Shown here one piece after another: positions 1 to 8,676 of a DNA stretch of 56,066 bases (positions are counted from its first letter, which is position 1; every line of letters begins with the position of its first letter). The notes under the pieces were generated by a model that worked only from the letters and a program-made list of their open reading frames with translations, ran no database searches and was not told where the DNA came from. Both the position numbers and the translations under genes were made by a program. Origin of the DNA: Leptospirales bacterium (lineage in GTDB: Bacteria; Spirochaetota; Leptospiria; Leptospirales; Leptonemataceae); the NCBI GenBank assembly GCA_019694685.1, contig JAIBBM010000028.1, positions 1 to 56,066 on the forward strand, read 5' to 3'.

Positions 1-863
1 GGATTCCAGGGACCAAGGAACGCCTCGATGAATGCGGCGAAGAAAGTAAGCATGGCCGCGCTATAGAGCGCTGGCATCGCAGTCAAAGATTCCTCGCGAA
101 TTGCCAGAAGTCTTGACCTTGCACCCGGTGCAATGAGGCAAAATCCAATTCGTACTCCTGCAGCTGCGGACAGACCGATCGCAGTGAGTTCAAAGGGAGC
201 GTGCGCGGCAGCCCACGAGACTATGTGATCTCTCGCAGGTGTGGACATGAGATAGCCAATGATCGTTCCTAGAAACACTGCATTGTAAAGAGTGAAGAAC
301 AAGGAGCCAATCCCAACAAGCGCTCCCAGGCCAAACGTGATCAAATTCAAGCCGATATTGTTTGCAATGTAGAAGCCGCTTGCCCCTACAAGATCGCCTA
401 ACTTTATGTCTCCGCGTTCTCCCTCGTGCATGTCATGGTATTCTTCCAGAACTGCTTCTCCAACCACCTGAGCGGCAAAGGGTCTGGATACATACGCCAT
501 TCCAGCGCACAGAAAAAAAGGAACATAGAAAACCAGGAGGCAGATTCGCACATAGACATCTTTGCGGATCGCAGCCGGAACTGTTTCAAAAATATATCTT
601 CTTACATCCGTGAGCTTTCTTCGCGGGATAGAATACAGGACTGAGTGACCACGACTCACGAGGCCTTCGAGTCTGGCCTGTTGCATGCGCGAAAGCCTGA
701 ATGCCTGGGCCACGCTCAGGTCTGTACTCACTGCGCGATACAATCGTGCAAATTTCAGAATCTCGCGCACGGGCAGGCGAAACTTTCTTTCCAGATCCGG
801 AAGCATCTTTTCCAGATCATCCCAATCCTTGCTACGCTGTTCTATGAAAATCGCAGGCGTCAT
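1..863 (-). CDS. SpoIIM/DUF95-family integral membrane protein (C-terminus cut by window edge)
   Basis: The minus frame is open from an ATG at 863 to base 1, about 287 codons, and no stop is reached. The N-terminal part is soluble and charged (starts MTPAIFIEQRSKDW). Several hydrophobic segments follow, and near the window edge lies IEAFLGPW, which matches the IEAF-type motif near the end of SpoIIM-like proteins. It begins 9 bp after the RDD gene stop, so the two are co-transcribed. SpoIIM-like and RDD genes are often neighbours in MoxR/DUF58/vWA clusters, so those genes may lie just outside the window. The family assignment rests on the motif, the membrane pattern and the neighbour. The function in a non-sporulating organism is unknown. 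Confidence 0.72.
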   Translation of the reverse strand, partial: MTPAIFIEQRSKDWDDLEKMLPDLERKFRLPVREILKFARLYRAVSTDLSVAQAFRLSRMQQARLEGLVSRGHSVLYSIPRRKLTDVRRYIFETVPAAIRKDVYVRICLLVFYVPFFLCAGMAYVSRPFAAQVVGEAVLEEYHDMHEGERGDIKLGDLVGASGFYIANNIGLNLITFGLGALVGIGSLFFTLYNAVFLGTIIGYLMSTPARDHIVSWAAAHAPFELTAIGLSAAAGVRIGFCLIAPGARSRLLAIREESLTAMPALYSAAMLTFFAAFIEAFLGPWN

Positions 864-872
864 CTTCGAGTT

Positions 873-1655
873 TTAGTCTTCCGTAAGTTTTCTGTGGCAG
901 GCAAGTAGAAGCTGTTCGGAAGTGCATTCCTGGTGTCCTGCAAGCCATTCCAGTCCAGGTCTGACTCTGTCTGCGATCTCCATTCTTCGAGCCGGGTGCA
1001 TTTTCTCGTACCTGCTTGCAAAGTCGTGTAACGCCTGCACCAGGGTGGCGGAAGGTAGAATTCTAAAAGAGATTTTTCTCACCAGATCTTCCGGCACGCG
1101 TACTGTGATTGCTTTTTCTTTTTCAGTTGGAATTTCGCGAATCACAATGGTTCCGGCCGCCAGATCGCCCAGTCTGCGAAATCTAGGAGCACTCATAACG
1201 CTGGAAATGAGTCCGATCGTATAGGTGGGAAGATATAGGAGCCATACCAGAAATTTGAATGGGAACATGTCTGCGATGCGCAACATGTTTCGAATCAAGA
1301 TCTGCACTACATCCACAGCAGTTCCATCAATGGAAATCACTCGAAGGCCAAGAGCCATTTTGCCTGGAGTCCTTCCTTTGTTCAGCCATTCGAATGCGAA
1401 GAAGTAGAACCATTGGAGAAAGAAAAATGCAATCAGCAAAAGAAATGTGGAAAATCCGGCGCTCTTTGTTCCTGCAAGCTCGAAGGCTGCAAATATGGCC
1501 GCGAAAAATGCAGTGATTCCAAGCAGAAGGAAGATGATGGCGTGATCGAGAAACACGGCCATGAAGCGTGCCATCGGGCCCGCCGTTTGCGCGCGAAATA
1601 CAATGAACTCGGGTGCAGGGATCTCGAGAACGCTGTCCAGATTTCTATTTTGCAT
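873..1655 (-). CDS. RDD-family integral membrane protein
   Basis: A 260-residue membrane protein. Around residue 30 it has the RDD signature region (ARFMAVFLDHAIIF), then hydrophobic segments, then the conserved GRTPGKMALGLRV stretch typical of the second half of the domain. A C-terminal cytoplasmic tail of about 80 residues is charged. Its start overlaps the end of coaD by 11 bp, and its stop lies 9 bp before the SpoIIM-like start, so it sits in the middle of one operon. RDD proteins are membrane proteins of largely unknown role; some have been linked to ion transport. No substrate can be read from this sequence. Confidence 0.85.
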   Translation of the reverse strand: MQNRNLDSVLEIPAPEFIVFRAQTAGPMARFMAVFLDHAIIFLLLGITAFFAAIFAAFELAGTKSAGFSTFLLLIAFFFLQWFYFFAFEWLNKGRTPGKMALGLRVISIDGTAVDVVQILIRNMLRIADMFPFKFLVWLLYLPTYTIGLISSVMSAPRFRRLGDLAAGTIVIREIPTEKEKAITVRVPEDLVRKISFRILPSATLVQALHDFASRYEKMHPARRMEIADRVRPGLEWLAGHQECTSEQLLLACHRKLTED

Positions 1656-2130
1656 GACCGAACTTGCGAAGGAGTGCCCGGCTGACTGCAGGAGGCGCGT
1701 GTTGTTCTACACTTCTTCCGTAACGCGCCACTTCTTTGATGAGGGTGCTTGAAACAAAGGAGTATTCTTTTGCGGCCAGTAGAAACACCGTTTCCACTTC
1801 TGCGTTTAAGTCGTGGTTGAGTTGAAAGATGGCGTATTCGTAGTCAAAGTCTGTAACAGCTCGAAGGCCACGCACAATGGCTCGCGCGCCAACCGTTCTA
1901 CAATAATCGACAAGCAGTCCTTCGAAGCTGGCCACTTCCACGCCTGGCATGGATGCGAGAACTTCGCGTAGAATCGCCATCCTCTCTTCCACTGTGAAAA
2001 ATGAATTCTTGGATGAATTGATGGCAACGCTTACGATCACCCGGTCAAAGAGCTGCGAGGCTCTCTGAACCAGGTCCAGGTGTCCGTTTGTAAAAGGATC
2101 AAACGATCCGGGGTAGACTGCTGTTTTCAC
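1645..2130 (-). CDS. coaD: phosphopantetheine adenylyltransferase (CoaD)
   Basis: Transfers AMP from ATP to 4'-phosphopantetheine to give dephospho-CoA, the penultimate step of CoA synthesis, in the cytosol. At 161 residues it has the usual family length. The N-terminus carries the nucleotidyltransferase signature YPGSFDPFTNGH, including the T/HxGH motif. The C-terminal half has the SSTLIKEVARYG motif of the family. The ATG lies 15 bp downstream of the MFS gene stop, and the end overlaps the RDD gene. A type III pantothenate kinase (coaX) lies elsewhere in the window, so two CoA-pathway steps are encoded here at separate loci. Confidence 0.97.
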   Translation of the reverse strand: MKTAVYPGSFDPFTNGHLDLVQRASQLFDRVIVSVAINSSKNSFFTVEERMAILREVLASMPGVEVASFEGLLVDYCRTVGARAIVRGLRAVTDFDYEYAIFQLNHDLNAEVETVFLLAAKEYSFVSSTLIKEVARYGRSVEQHAPPAVSRALLRKFGHAK

Positions 2131-2145
2131 CGCTATGTTTCCCGA

Positions 2146-3513
2146 TTATCTTTTCGCGCCCCTTGCAATCAGAGTGTCTTCTACTTTCTTTTCATCTGCT
2201 TCCATAGTGAAAGCCATCAGAAGCCATCCGATCGCGCACGGAATCCAGCAATAAATGGCGAGATTGTATGCAAGAGAGTCGCTTCCGACCAGCCTTAGAA
2301 TTTCACCGACCACAAAAGGTCCAAGTCCTTTGCCCAGATCATCTGCGAAGTTGAACACTCCAAAGATCGATCCGCGATTTTCTGGAAGGTTTGTATTTAC
2401 CAGGATACTGCGAATGTTCGGGCCTGCCTGAGGAATCACAATTCCGCCAAGCGCCGCCGCGATCATAGGGTAGAGCATAGAATTTCCCTGGAAGTTGAGA
2501 ATGTAGATCATGGGAACAATTCCAAGTAGAACGCAAGCAGCACAGAATACTGGCAGCGCTGCTTTCTTCCAATTGTAAACTGCTCGACCAACAAACCCTC
2601 CAATGAATCCACCAAAGATCAGAACGCCTCCAAACACAGTAGTCAGAAGAACGCCGTCAGATGGTTTGAACCCTTTTGATTTTTCATAGTAGTCTACGAG
2701 AAAAAAGAAGATGAGGCCCCACGGAACGCACCCTGGAATTCCCTGAAGAATGGCCAGGATGTTTGTCTTGCTGCTTGCAATTCGTTTGAAATCGGAGAGT
2801 CCAAGAGAATGTTTTGGTTCTTCTCCTGTTGTTTCATGTACGTTTTCTGCTCCGCCGCGTTTTGGAGTTTCGCCGATGGCAAGATACAGGAATAAAAGAG
2901 GGAAGCATGGTCCGGCCATAATCGCGAAACTTGCGCGCCATCCTTCTAAACCAAATACAGTCGCTGTCGCGAGCATTCCTCCTAGAATTTGTCCGACTCC
3001 AATTCCAAGACCCATCGCAAGAGCCAGCCAGCCAGAGGCGCTCGATCTGTTTTCAGGTTTGAAATGATCCCCGAGCAAAGAGAAAATAATGGGGAAGATT
3101 CCACCCAGACCAATGCCGGTTAACGTTCTAAGAACGATGTACGTCGTGTAGTTGGGCGCGAAGGCCGTGAAGAAGCACGCAAGCTCACCTGCGAACACAG
3201 TGCCGAACAATAGAAGCTTGCGATTCCAGATGTCTGTGAAGGCTCCAACGAGAATAGAAGCAATCCCGCCGATGACAAAGAAATAGAGCGACGCATGCCC
3301 TGCGATCTTCGCACGATATTCCGCCTCATCTGTAATTCCGAATGCGGCTCCGATCCTCGAGAGGTTCGGGGATGCGAGATTCTGGTCGCCAAACAGGAAG
3401 AATGTCATGGCTACCATGGACCAGAATGAAAATTGTACGCGGAAACCCTGGCCGGCAAGATCGCCCAGGCCAATGGCTCGTAGCAGGCTGAATGGCTGTT
3501 TTTGAGATGTCAT
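2146..3513 (-). CDS. MFS transporter (Spinster-like sugar/lipid/drug class, substrate unknown)
   Basis: A 455-residue major facilitator with about 12 hydrophobic segments. The loop after TM2 has a motif-A-like GAFTDIWNRKLLLFG, and TM4-5 carries LRTLTGIGLGGIFPIIFSLLGD followed by an arginine-rich turn, as in Spinster-type carriers. A central charged loop near residues 215-240 separates the two six-helix halves. It is probably the first gene of the operon that continues into coaD. Its start lies head to head with the lipA region, so the roughly 85 bp between 3513 and the preferred lipA start should hold divergent promoters. No substrate can be assigned. Confidence 0.88.
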   Translation of the reverse strand: MTSQKQPFSLLRAIGLGDLAGQGFRVQFSFWSMVAMTFFLFGDQNLASPNLSRIGAAFGITDEAEYRAKIAGHASLYFFVIGGIASILVGAFTDIWNRKLLLFGTVFAGELACFFTAFAPNYTTYIVLRTLTGIGLGGIFPIIFSLLGDHFKPENRSSASGWLALAMGLGIGVGQILGGMLATATVFGLEGWRASFAIMAGPCFPLLFLYLAIGETPKRGGAENVHETTGEEPKHSLGLSDFKRIASSKTNILAILQGIPGCVPWGLIFFFLVDYYEKSKGFKPSDGVLLTTVFGGVLIFGGFIGGFVGRAVYNWKKAALPVFCAACVLLGIVPMIYILNFQGNSMLYPMIAAALGGIVIPQAGPNIRSILVNTNLPENRGSIFGVFNFADDLGKGLGPFVVGEILRLVGSDSLAYNLAIYCWIPCAIGWLLMAFTMEADEKKVEDTLIARGAKR

Positions 3514-3598
3514 GTCGGGGGGATCAAACGGGGGCAGAAGAAAGCTGACAAGGCAATTTTTCGTCGACCGGGGCCGCAGAATCGTTTCTCTGAACCTG

Positions 3599-4489
3599 AT
3601 GCGTTATCCTGAAACGATCCCGCCCGCTCCGCCGGAGTGGATGAAGGTGCGGCTGAAGATGGGTACCCCGGATTCAACCAGTGCCAGGGCAGTCCGAGAA
3701 GTGCTCACTCGCCAGAGGCTGGTGACAGTGTGCGAAGAGGCGTCCTGTCCGAACCTCGGACATTGCTGGTCTCAGGGAACAGCCACATTCATGATCATGG
3801 GCGATAAATGCACCCGTAGCTGTGGTTTCTGTGACATTCGCACTGCAAAACCAATGCCCCTGGATGCGGCTGAGCCACAGCGGATTGCGCAGGCCATCCA
3901 GGAAATGAAGCTGAGACATGCAGTGATCACTTCCGTAGACCGGGACGATCTGGCTGATTGTGGATCCACTCACTTTGCAGCAGTCATTGCCGCCACCCGG
4001 GCACTGAATCCAGAAACCACCCTGGAAGTATTGATTCCTGATTTCAAAGGAAAGCGCGAAAACCTCGAACGAATCTGGAACGAAAAGCCGGACATCATCA
4101 ATCATAACGTGGAAACAGTTCCTACACTGTACAAATCCATATGCCCGCAGTCGAATTACCAGGTTTCCCTGGATGTTTTGAGAATGAGCGCACAGCAAGG
4201 CTTTCTGGCCAAAAGCGGGATCATCCTGGGCCTGGGGGAGGAAATCTCAGAAGTCAAGCAGGTCATTTCCGACCTCAAAGCGGCCGGCACTCAGCTTCTG
4301 ACCATCGGGCAATATCTGCAACCGTCGAGTGCTCATGCTCCTCTGAAAGAATTTGTGGCGCCTGAAGTGTTTGATTCTCTGAAAGATCATGCTCTGGCCG
4401 CCGGATTTATTCATGTCGAAGCGGGTCCTCTTGTCCGATCCTCGTATCATGCGGGCGATGCTCTGGACCGGATTTTTGGAAGAAAATGA
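3599..4489 (+). CDS. lipA: lipoyl synthase (LipA)
   Basis: Radical SAM enzyme that inserts two sulfurs into protein-bound octanoyl groups to form lipoyl cofactors. The auxiliary cluster motif CEEASCPNLGHC and the radical SAM motif CTRSCGFC are both present, and the RSSYHA motif that ligates the auxiliary cluster is near the end. From the ATG at 3599 it is 296 residues, a normal LipA length. An in-frame ATG at 3512 would overlap the divergent MFS start and add a low-quality basic leader, so 3599 is preferred. No lipB or other octanoyltransferase lies beside it. The stop overlaps the next gene by 4 bp (ATGA). Confidence 0.96.
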   Translation: MRYPETIPPAPPEWMKVRLKMGTPDSTSARAVREVLTRQRLVTVCEEASCPNLGHCWSQGTATFMIMGDKCTRSCGFCDIRTAKPMPLDAAEPQRIAQAIQEMKLRHAVITSVDRDDLADCGSTHFAAVIAATRALNPETTLEVLIPDFKGKRENLERIWNEKPDIINHNVETVPTLYKSICPQSNYQVSLDVLRMSAQQGFLAKSGIILGLGEEISEVKQVISDLKAAGTQLLTIGQYLQPSSAHAPLKEFVAPEVFDSLKDHALAAGFIHVEAGPLVRSSYHAGDALDRIFGRK

Positions 4490-5133
4490 GCAAAATCGCT
4501 CGCTCTAATCGTCTAATATATATGATGAGGAAATTCATGCGTTTGCCAGCCGTTCTATTGATTGCACTTCTCGCTGTATCCTCTCTTGTTTCCTGCAAGA
4601 AGTCCTCTGATGACAGCCTTGATTTTGCCACTTTGCTGGTTCTGGCCACTTTCAGAGACAACGGGAATGGAACTGTATCCGCTCCGGGTGGTTACACCAT
4701 CGCCAAATGCGCTTACGGCCAGGTCTGGAATGCGGCACTGAACAACTGCGCTGGAACCGGATCTTCCAGCACCTACGGTGCTCAGAGCCTTGCGTATTGC
4801 ACCGTAGCCAATTCCTGCCATGATGCGGCACTCAATGCGAGTTCTGGTCCTGCATTTGCAGCCTGCTCTACCTATTCTGTTTCTTCTATTACAGGCTGGA
4901 GGCTGCCAACTGTAGCGGAGCTCCAGGCAATGACCAGTTCTCTGAGCAGGTCCAGCCTCATCCTGCTATTTACACAGACTCCGGATGATAAGTATTTCTG
5001 GTCTCGTGAGACTAACCCCAACAAGAGCGACTATTCAGAGGCATACGGAATCAGCTTCGCAGACAGCACATTTGGAGATAAGACTTCCTACAATAAGGTA
5101 TCCGTACCCCTCTACGTTCGCTGCGTGAAGTGA
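4486..5133 (+). CDS. DUF1566 (Lcl C-terminal) family lipoprotein
   Basis: A secreted lipoprotein of 215 residues. The N-terminus has a basic stretch, a hydrophobic core and a good lipobox (SLVSC), so a mature lipidated cysteine near residue 37 is expected. The C-terminal half has the hallmark WRLPTVAELQAM of DUF1566/Lcl domains and ends with YVRCVK, also typical. These proteins are abundant in leptospires and their function is unknown. The ATG overlaps the lipA stop (ATGA), suggesting coupling. In-frame ATGs at 4522 and 4525 would give a more standard signal peptide and may be the true start. The AT-rich run just before them could hold a promoter. Confidence 0.85.
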   Translation: MSKIARSNRLIYMMRKFMRLPAVLLIALLAVSSLVSCKKSSDDSLDFATLLVLATFRDNGNGTVSAPGGYTIAKCAYGQVWNAALNNCAGTGSSSTYGAQSLAYCTVANSCHDAALNASSGPAFAACSTYSVSSITGWRLPTVAELQAMTSSLSRSSLILLFTQTPDDKYFWSRETNPNKSDYSEAYGISFADSTFGDKTSYNKVSVPLYVRCVK

Positions 5134-5137
5134 TGCC

Positions 5138-5422
5138 GTGAGCGATCCTCGCTCCCTTTCCCTGGTTCTTTTTCACGCGCTTTCAGGAAAGCTTCGTCGC
5201 TACGACGAATTGACACCTTCGCAGGCGCGCGCTCTTCTTCTGGAATCTCTTGAGTTGCTGCCGGACTTTGACGTGCATAAGACCACCGTTCCCCATGTGG
5301 TTCGAGTCACAACGCGAGAAGGGAAATCGTTCGATTTCAATATCCAGGATTTTGCAGACAGCCTGGTTATGCTTCACAGAGACTACAACCGGCTGGTAGA
5401 AAGAATGGAAGACCAGGCCTGA
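5138..5422 (+). CDS. small conserved-type hypothetical protein, 94 aa
   Basis: GTG start 4 bp after the lipoprotein stop. The product is soluble and acidic, without a signal peptide or membrane segment: an amphipathic N-terminus, a central FDFNIQDFADSLVMLHRDYNRLVERM segment that looks helical, and no cysteines. I do not recognise the family. Tight spacing on both sides and continuous coding character support a real gene in the lipA-downstream cluster. Confidence 0.6.
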   Translation: MSDPRSLSLVLFHALSGKLRRYDELTPSQARALLLESLELLPDFDVHKTTVPHVVRVTTREGKSFDFNIQDFADSLVMLHRDYNRLVERMEDQA

Positions 5423-5579
5423 AGTTTTTTATTGCGTCTTCCGGCACAACTGCCAGATCAAGTTCATCAGAATCCCTCGAATCATTAAATCAAAGAAAGG
5501 CATCTTCGCCCTGGCAAGTGTTCTGGTCATTCTTGCCACCTGGGTACTGATTTCCTGGCGGAAGTCTCCACCGGAGTCG

Positions 5580-6227
5580 GTGGGCACTGGAGAAGACATT
5601 GCGCGTGCCATTGAGGCATCCATTGGCAAGACAGCATTCGAGAAGCTGGGTGCGGTTTCATTCTATTTCGTTCCAGCGGGGCGTTCCCATTTTCGCGATT
5701 TGAAGCGCGGTTTTGTGGAAGTGTCGTATGCTGCCGGATCCAATCAATTTGTAGTTCAGTATGACAGCCTTGGAAACTACGTAGTACAAAAGAATCGCGT
5801 TAAGATCTCAGGGCCAGAAGCAGAGAAGGCTCACACACAGGCAGTATCTTTTCATATCAACGATTTCTACTGGTTCAATCCGTTTGTTCAGATGAGATCT
5901 CCTGGCGCCATTCTCGGTCGCACAGAATCCGGGGAGCTTCTGGTTCACTATGAAAGCGGCGGAGTTACACCCGGAGATACGTATGCAGTGAAAGTGGATG
6001 CCAACGGTCGGCCTGTGGAATGGAGATTGTGGGTGAGCGTCCTTCCTCTCAAAGGAATTGGTTTTTCTTTTGACGATTGGAGCGAAATCGCCCCTGGCGT
6101 ATTTGTAAGCACCATGCACAAGAGTTCATTCAAGAGCGTGGAAATTCGCGACGTAAAGGCCTTCCCTTCGTACCCCGGACAGGAAAATAAGGATCGATTC
6201 GCAGAATTGGCCGAAATGAAGAAATAG
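5580..6227 (+). CDS. hypothetical envelope protein; true start probably upstream
   Basis: From the GTG at 5580 the product is 215 residues, with no recognisable domain and a beta-rich, aromatic-rich composition. The reading frame stays open upstream to 5400. Between about 5490 and 5560 it encodes a basic stretch (KSKKG) followed by a clean hydrophobic helix (IFALASVLVILATWVLISW), so the natural protein very likely begins before 5500 with a membrane anchor or signal. No ATG, GTG or TTG exists in frame in that stretch; see the finding on this. It ends 5 bp before the next gene, within the same plus-strand run. Function unknown. Confidence 0.65.
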   Translation: MGTGEDIARAIEASIGKTAFEKLGAVSFYFVPAGRSHFRDLKRGFVEVSYAAGSNQFVVQYDSLGNYVVQKNRVKISGPEAEKAHTQAVSFHINDFYWFNPFVQMRSPGAILGRTESGELLVHYESGGVTPGDTYAVKVDANGRPVEWRLWVSVLPLKGIGFSFDDWSEIAPGVFVSTMHKSSFKSVEIRDVKAFPSYPGQENKDRFAELAEMKK

Positions 6228-6232
6228 AGCGC

Positions 6233-6874
6233 ATGGAAATTATTGTCTGGGTCATTTTGTTCTCCATCTTGATGGGCGTTGTCCTGGTCGTGCAGTACTG
6301 GGCAGACCTCATGAGGCAGAAGGAGTCCTACACTCGCGAAGAGCTTCTGGACTTCATTCGCATCATACCGGATCGCCTCCAGAAACTGGCAGGGAAAGAT
6401 GATCTGGCCATGGCGATTGCAGCGCTTGCTGCAGGCATTGTCGCGGCCTGGCTTCTCACATTGCTCGGTGGGCTTTTTTCAGAGAATGTGGTGGCAGATG
6501 TTCCGGACCACGCAGAGGCGGGTGTTCCCAACTATTTCTTTCAGTCTGCTCTGTTTGTATTTGTACTTCATATCGCCTGGCCTTCTTTCAAAGATTTCGC
6601 ACTGGACCGCGGTGGGGAAGAGGGGATGCTCTTTAAGATTCTTTCCGCGGAGCTTCCGTTTTTCGTAGGCCTCAGTGTCACCATTGCCTCTATCAACCTG
6701 ACTTGCTGGGGCGTTTTCCACGAGATGACGTTCCTCTTTGTTCTGCCAGATATGCTCATCCTGCTCGTGTATGCCGGCTATCGGATTGATCAGGTAGAGC
6801 ATCCTCATGATGGACCTGGACGTAAATCCGGGAATGCGTTGAAACGCAGGCCGCTCGAAAACGACGAATTTTAG
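6233..6874 (+). CDS. multi-pass membrane protein of unknown function
   Basis: A 213-residue protein with an N-terminal hydrophobic helix (residues about 3-22), a charged region, then about four further hydrophobic segments. The C-terminus is basic and acidic in alternation and likely cytoplasmic. I do not recognise the family. It starts 5 bp after the preceding gene, so it is probably co-transcribed with it. The loop between the second and third hydrophobic segments (VVADVPDHAEAGVPNYFF) may face the periplasm. Confidence 0.7.
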   Translation: MEIIVWVILFSILMGVVLVVQYWADLMRQKESYTREELLDFIRIIPDRLQKLAGKDDLAMAIAALAAGIVAAWLLTLLGGLFSENVVADVPDHAEAGVPNYFFQSALFVFVLHIAWPSFKDFALDRGGEEGMLFKILSAELPFFVGLSVTIASINLTCWGVFHEMTFLFVLPDMLILLVYAGYRIDQVEHPHDGPGRKSGNALKRRPLENDEF

Positions 6875-6921
6875 TCAGTTTTTTCTGTTGCGTTCGCTGC
6901 GCGCGCCTGGTTCCATCAGGC

Positions 6922-8637
6922 ATGCGCCTCTCTTTGATCGTCACTTGCTTTCTGACAGTCTCCATTCTTCACGCAGATCCTATCGCCTATGATCGCATTT
7001 CGATTCCGGTAGAAGGTCAGTGGAAAAAGACCGAGAAAGAGTCGTATGCCATGTTCGAAGCTCCGGGAAAAGGAGGCATTGTAATTCTTGCGTCCGCTGC
7101 TCCAGGTCTTTCGGGAGATGTCTATCTCGAGCGTTTAATGAAACAACATACAGAGGGGCGTACTCTGTTGAGCATCAGTCCGCAGAAGATCGCATCCGGA
7201 AAAACAGCATCCGGAGTTCCCTTTTCAGCGCAGGCGAAAGTTACGAAAGGTGCTACTGACACCTGGTATGTTATGTACTACGTATTTTCGGTGGAGGATC
7301 GATTGCAGGCAGTGTTCGTAGTTGCTGAAAACGCAGCTGCGTTCAAAGTACTTGCGAAGGAAGTCGCTCCGGCTTTCGAGAAGATTTCCATTGTGGCAAA
7401 GATAGAGCCCGCGAAGCCTGCAGAAGGACAACCTGCCACTTCTATATTCCAGCAAACCGGGCCCATGTCGGATCAATTTGTAAGCGGTGTAGTGACTGCA
7501 CAATCAGCTGAACTCAAGCCAGTTCCTTTTTCGATTCAGGGTGGCATGCGCTTCTCCGTTATGAGCGCGGATGACTACGATCTGGTGATGTCTGCGAGAG
7601 ACAAAGATGGCAGTATGTATGTGACTGAATCGAGTCTGGGCGTGTTTGGCTCGACAGATCGCGCTCAATTCATTCATCGAATCAAAAACTTCGGAGCTCC
7701 CGAAAAACTCTCGTGGAGCAGACGTGCAGTTCAGTCTATGATCGCGCAGCTCTCCAAAGAGAAAATCGACATGTTCTTCGCGGAGTCTTCTTCAGTGCAC
7801 ACTCTGCGAGTGGATGAAGCGGGCACTCTGTACATTGGAGCGAATGTAGATCACGATAACGCGTTCATCGCTGTTTCGAAAGAAGGAACGTCCACTTTGC
7901 TTGCGAGTATGAGTCAATTGAGCAAGGTCGCCAATGGCTACCAGACTGGTGGCACTGCTTCTCGCCTGTACGTTTCTCCGAAAGGAACAGCCTGGCTCAT
8001 GGTCCAGGGAATCGACAAGCCAGGTGGCAAAGATTACGGAACCAATGCTTTTTATATGCGAAGAACAGAAGAGGGCGGTTGGCGCGCCACTCCTGTTCCA
8101 GTGAGATGTGGCGGCCAGCCATGCAGCATGAAAGTGAAATACAGCATCTTCTCTCACGGCGTAGCGGATGAAGGGGGAGGGTTTGTGTTTCATGATGGGA
8201 ACGGTTTCTGGCGCGCTACTCCGGATGGAGATGTGAAGAATCTTCTACAGCTCAAACTACCTGGAGGAGACGTGAGGATCGTGGGGCCGGTCCTTCTTTC
8301 CAACGGGGACATCTGGTATGCTCTGAGCACTGTGTACAGTGTGAGTTCCTACAGCAAAGTGGACCAGCAGACAGGCTATGCGGAGGTTCGGAATACCTGG
8401 TTTACCGTGGGGGATCGCTCCCGATTCATCCGAATCCGAGTTCGCGGCGGCAAAGCGGAGCTGGGCGAAATCAGTTCGGAGGCCATGTTTGCGGCCCTTC
8501 GCAAGAAAGGGGTCCCTTTGCGACCGGATTCTCAGGTGATGAAGACGGTTCGATTCGTTCCGGACTATGCCACGGGCGGTTTCATTGCCTTTGACGCCCA
8601 CCACAGCGTGCTTTACAGCATTTTGCCGGGAGATTGA
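6922..8637 (+). CDS. secreted protein of unknown function, 571 aa
   Basis: Signal peptide at residues 1-18 with likely cleavage after LHA. Residues about 20-155 form a compact alpha/beta-looking region (FEAPGKGGIVIL, later YVFSVEDRLQAVFVVAE) that resembles periplasmic DcrB/PsbP-like folds. The remaining 400 residues alternate short beta-strands with Gly/Asp turns and repeated phrases such as GTLYIG, RLYVSPKGTAWLM and GNGFWRATPDG, suggesting a beta-propeller. No catalytic motif is evident. It follows a 47 bp gap and precedes another secreted protein, so the pair may act together in the periplasm or be exported. Confidence 0.7.
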   Translation: MRLSLIVTCFLTVSILHADPIAYDRISIPVEGQWKKTEKESYAMFEAPGKGGIVILASAAPGLSGDVYLERLMKQHTEGRTLLSISPQKIASGKTASGVPFSAQAKVTKGATDTWYVMYYVFSVEDRLQAVFVVAENAAAFKVLAKEVAPAFEKISIVAKIEPAKPAEGQPATSIFQQTGPMSDQFVSGVVTAQSAELKPVPFSIQGGMRFSVMSADDYDLVMSARDKDGSMYVTESSLGVFGSTDRAQFIHRIKNFGAPEKLSWSRRAVQSMIAQLSKEKIDMFFAESSSVHTLRVDEAGTLYIGANVDHDNAFIAVSKEGTSTLLASMSQLSKVANGYQTGGTASRLYVSPKGTAWLMVQGIDKPGGKDYGTNAFYMRRTEEGGWRATPVPVRCGGQPCSMKVKYSIFSHGVADEGGGFVFHDGNGFWRATPDGDVKNLLQLKLPGGDVRIVGPVLLSNGDIWYALSTVYSVSSYSKVDQQTGYAEVRNTWFTVGDRSRFIRIRVRGGKAELGEISSEAMFAALRKKGVPLRPDSQVMKTVRFVPDYATGGFIAFDAHHSVLYSILPGD

Positions 8638-8643
8638 AACTAT

Positions 8644-8657
8644 GTAGGAGTTCCTAC
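8644..8657. repeat. perfect palindrome GTAGGAGTTCCTAC between two secreted-protein genes
   Basis: The 14 bp sequence reads the same on both strands except for the central GT/AC pairing step, and sits in the 39 bp between the stop at 8637 and the ATG at 8677. The same 14-mer recurs inside htrA at 41864. From memory, closely similar palindromes are frequent in Leptospira intergenic DNA. It could be a regulator site or a mobile-type short repeat; the sequence alone does not decide. Confidence 0.55.
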
Positions 8658-8676
8658 CACATACCGATCATACTAT

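Noticed and set aside
3512..3598. N-terminal extension of LipA from ATG 3512
   Set aside because: It would overlap the divergent MFS start and has no LipA similarity.
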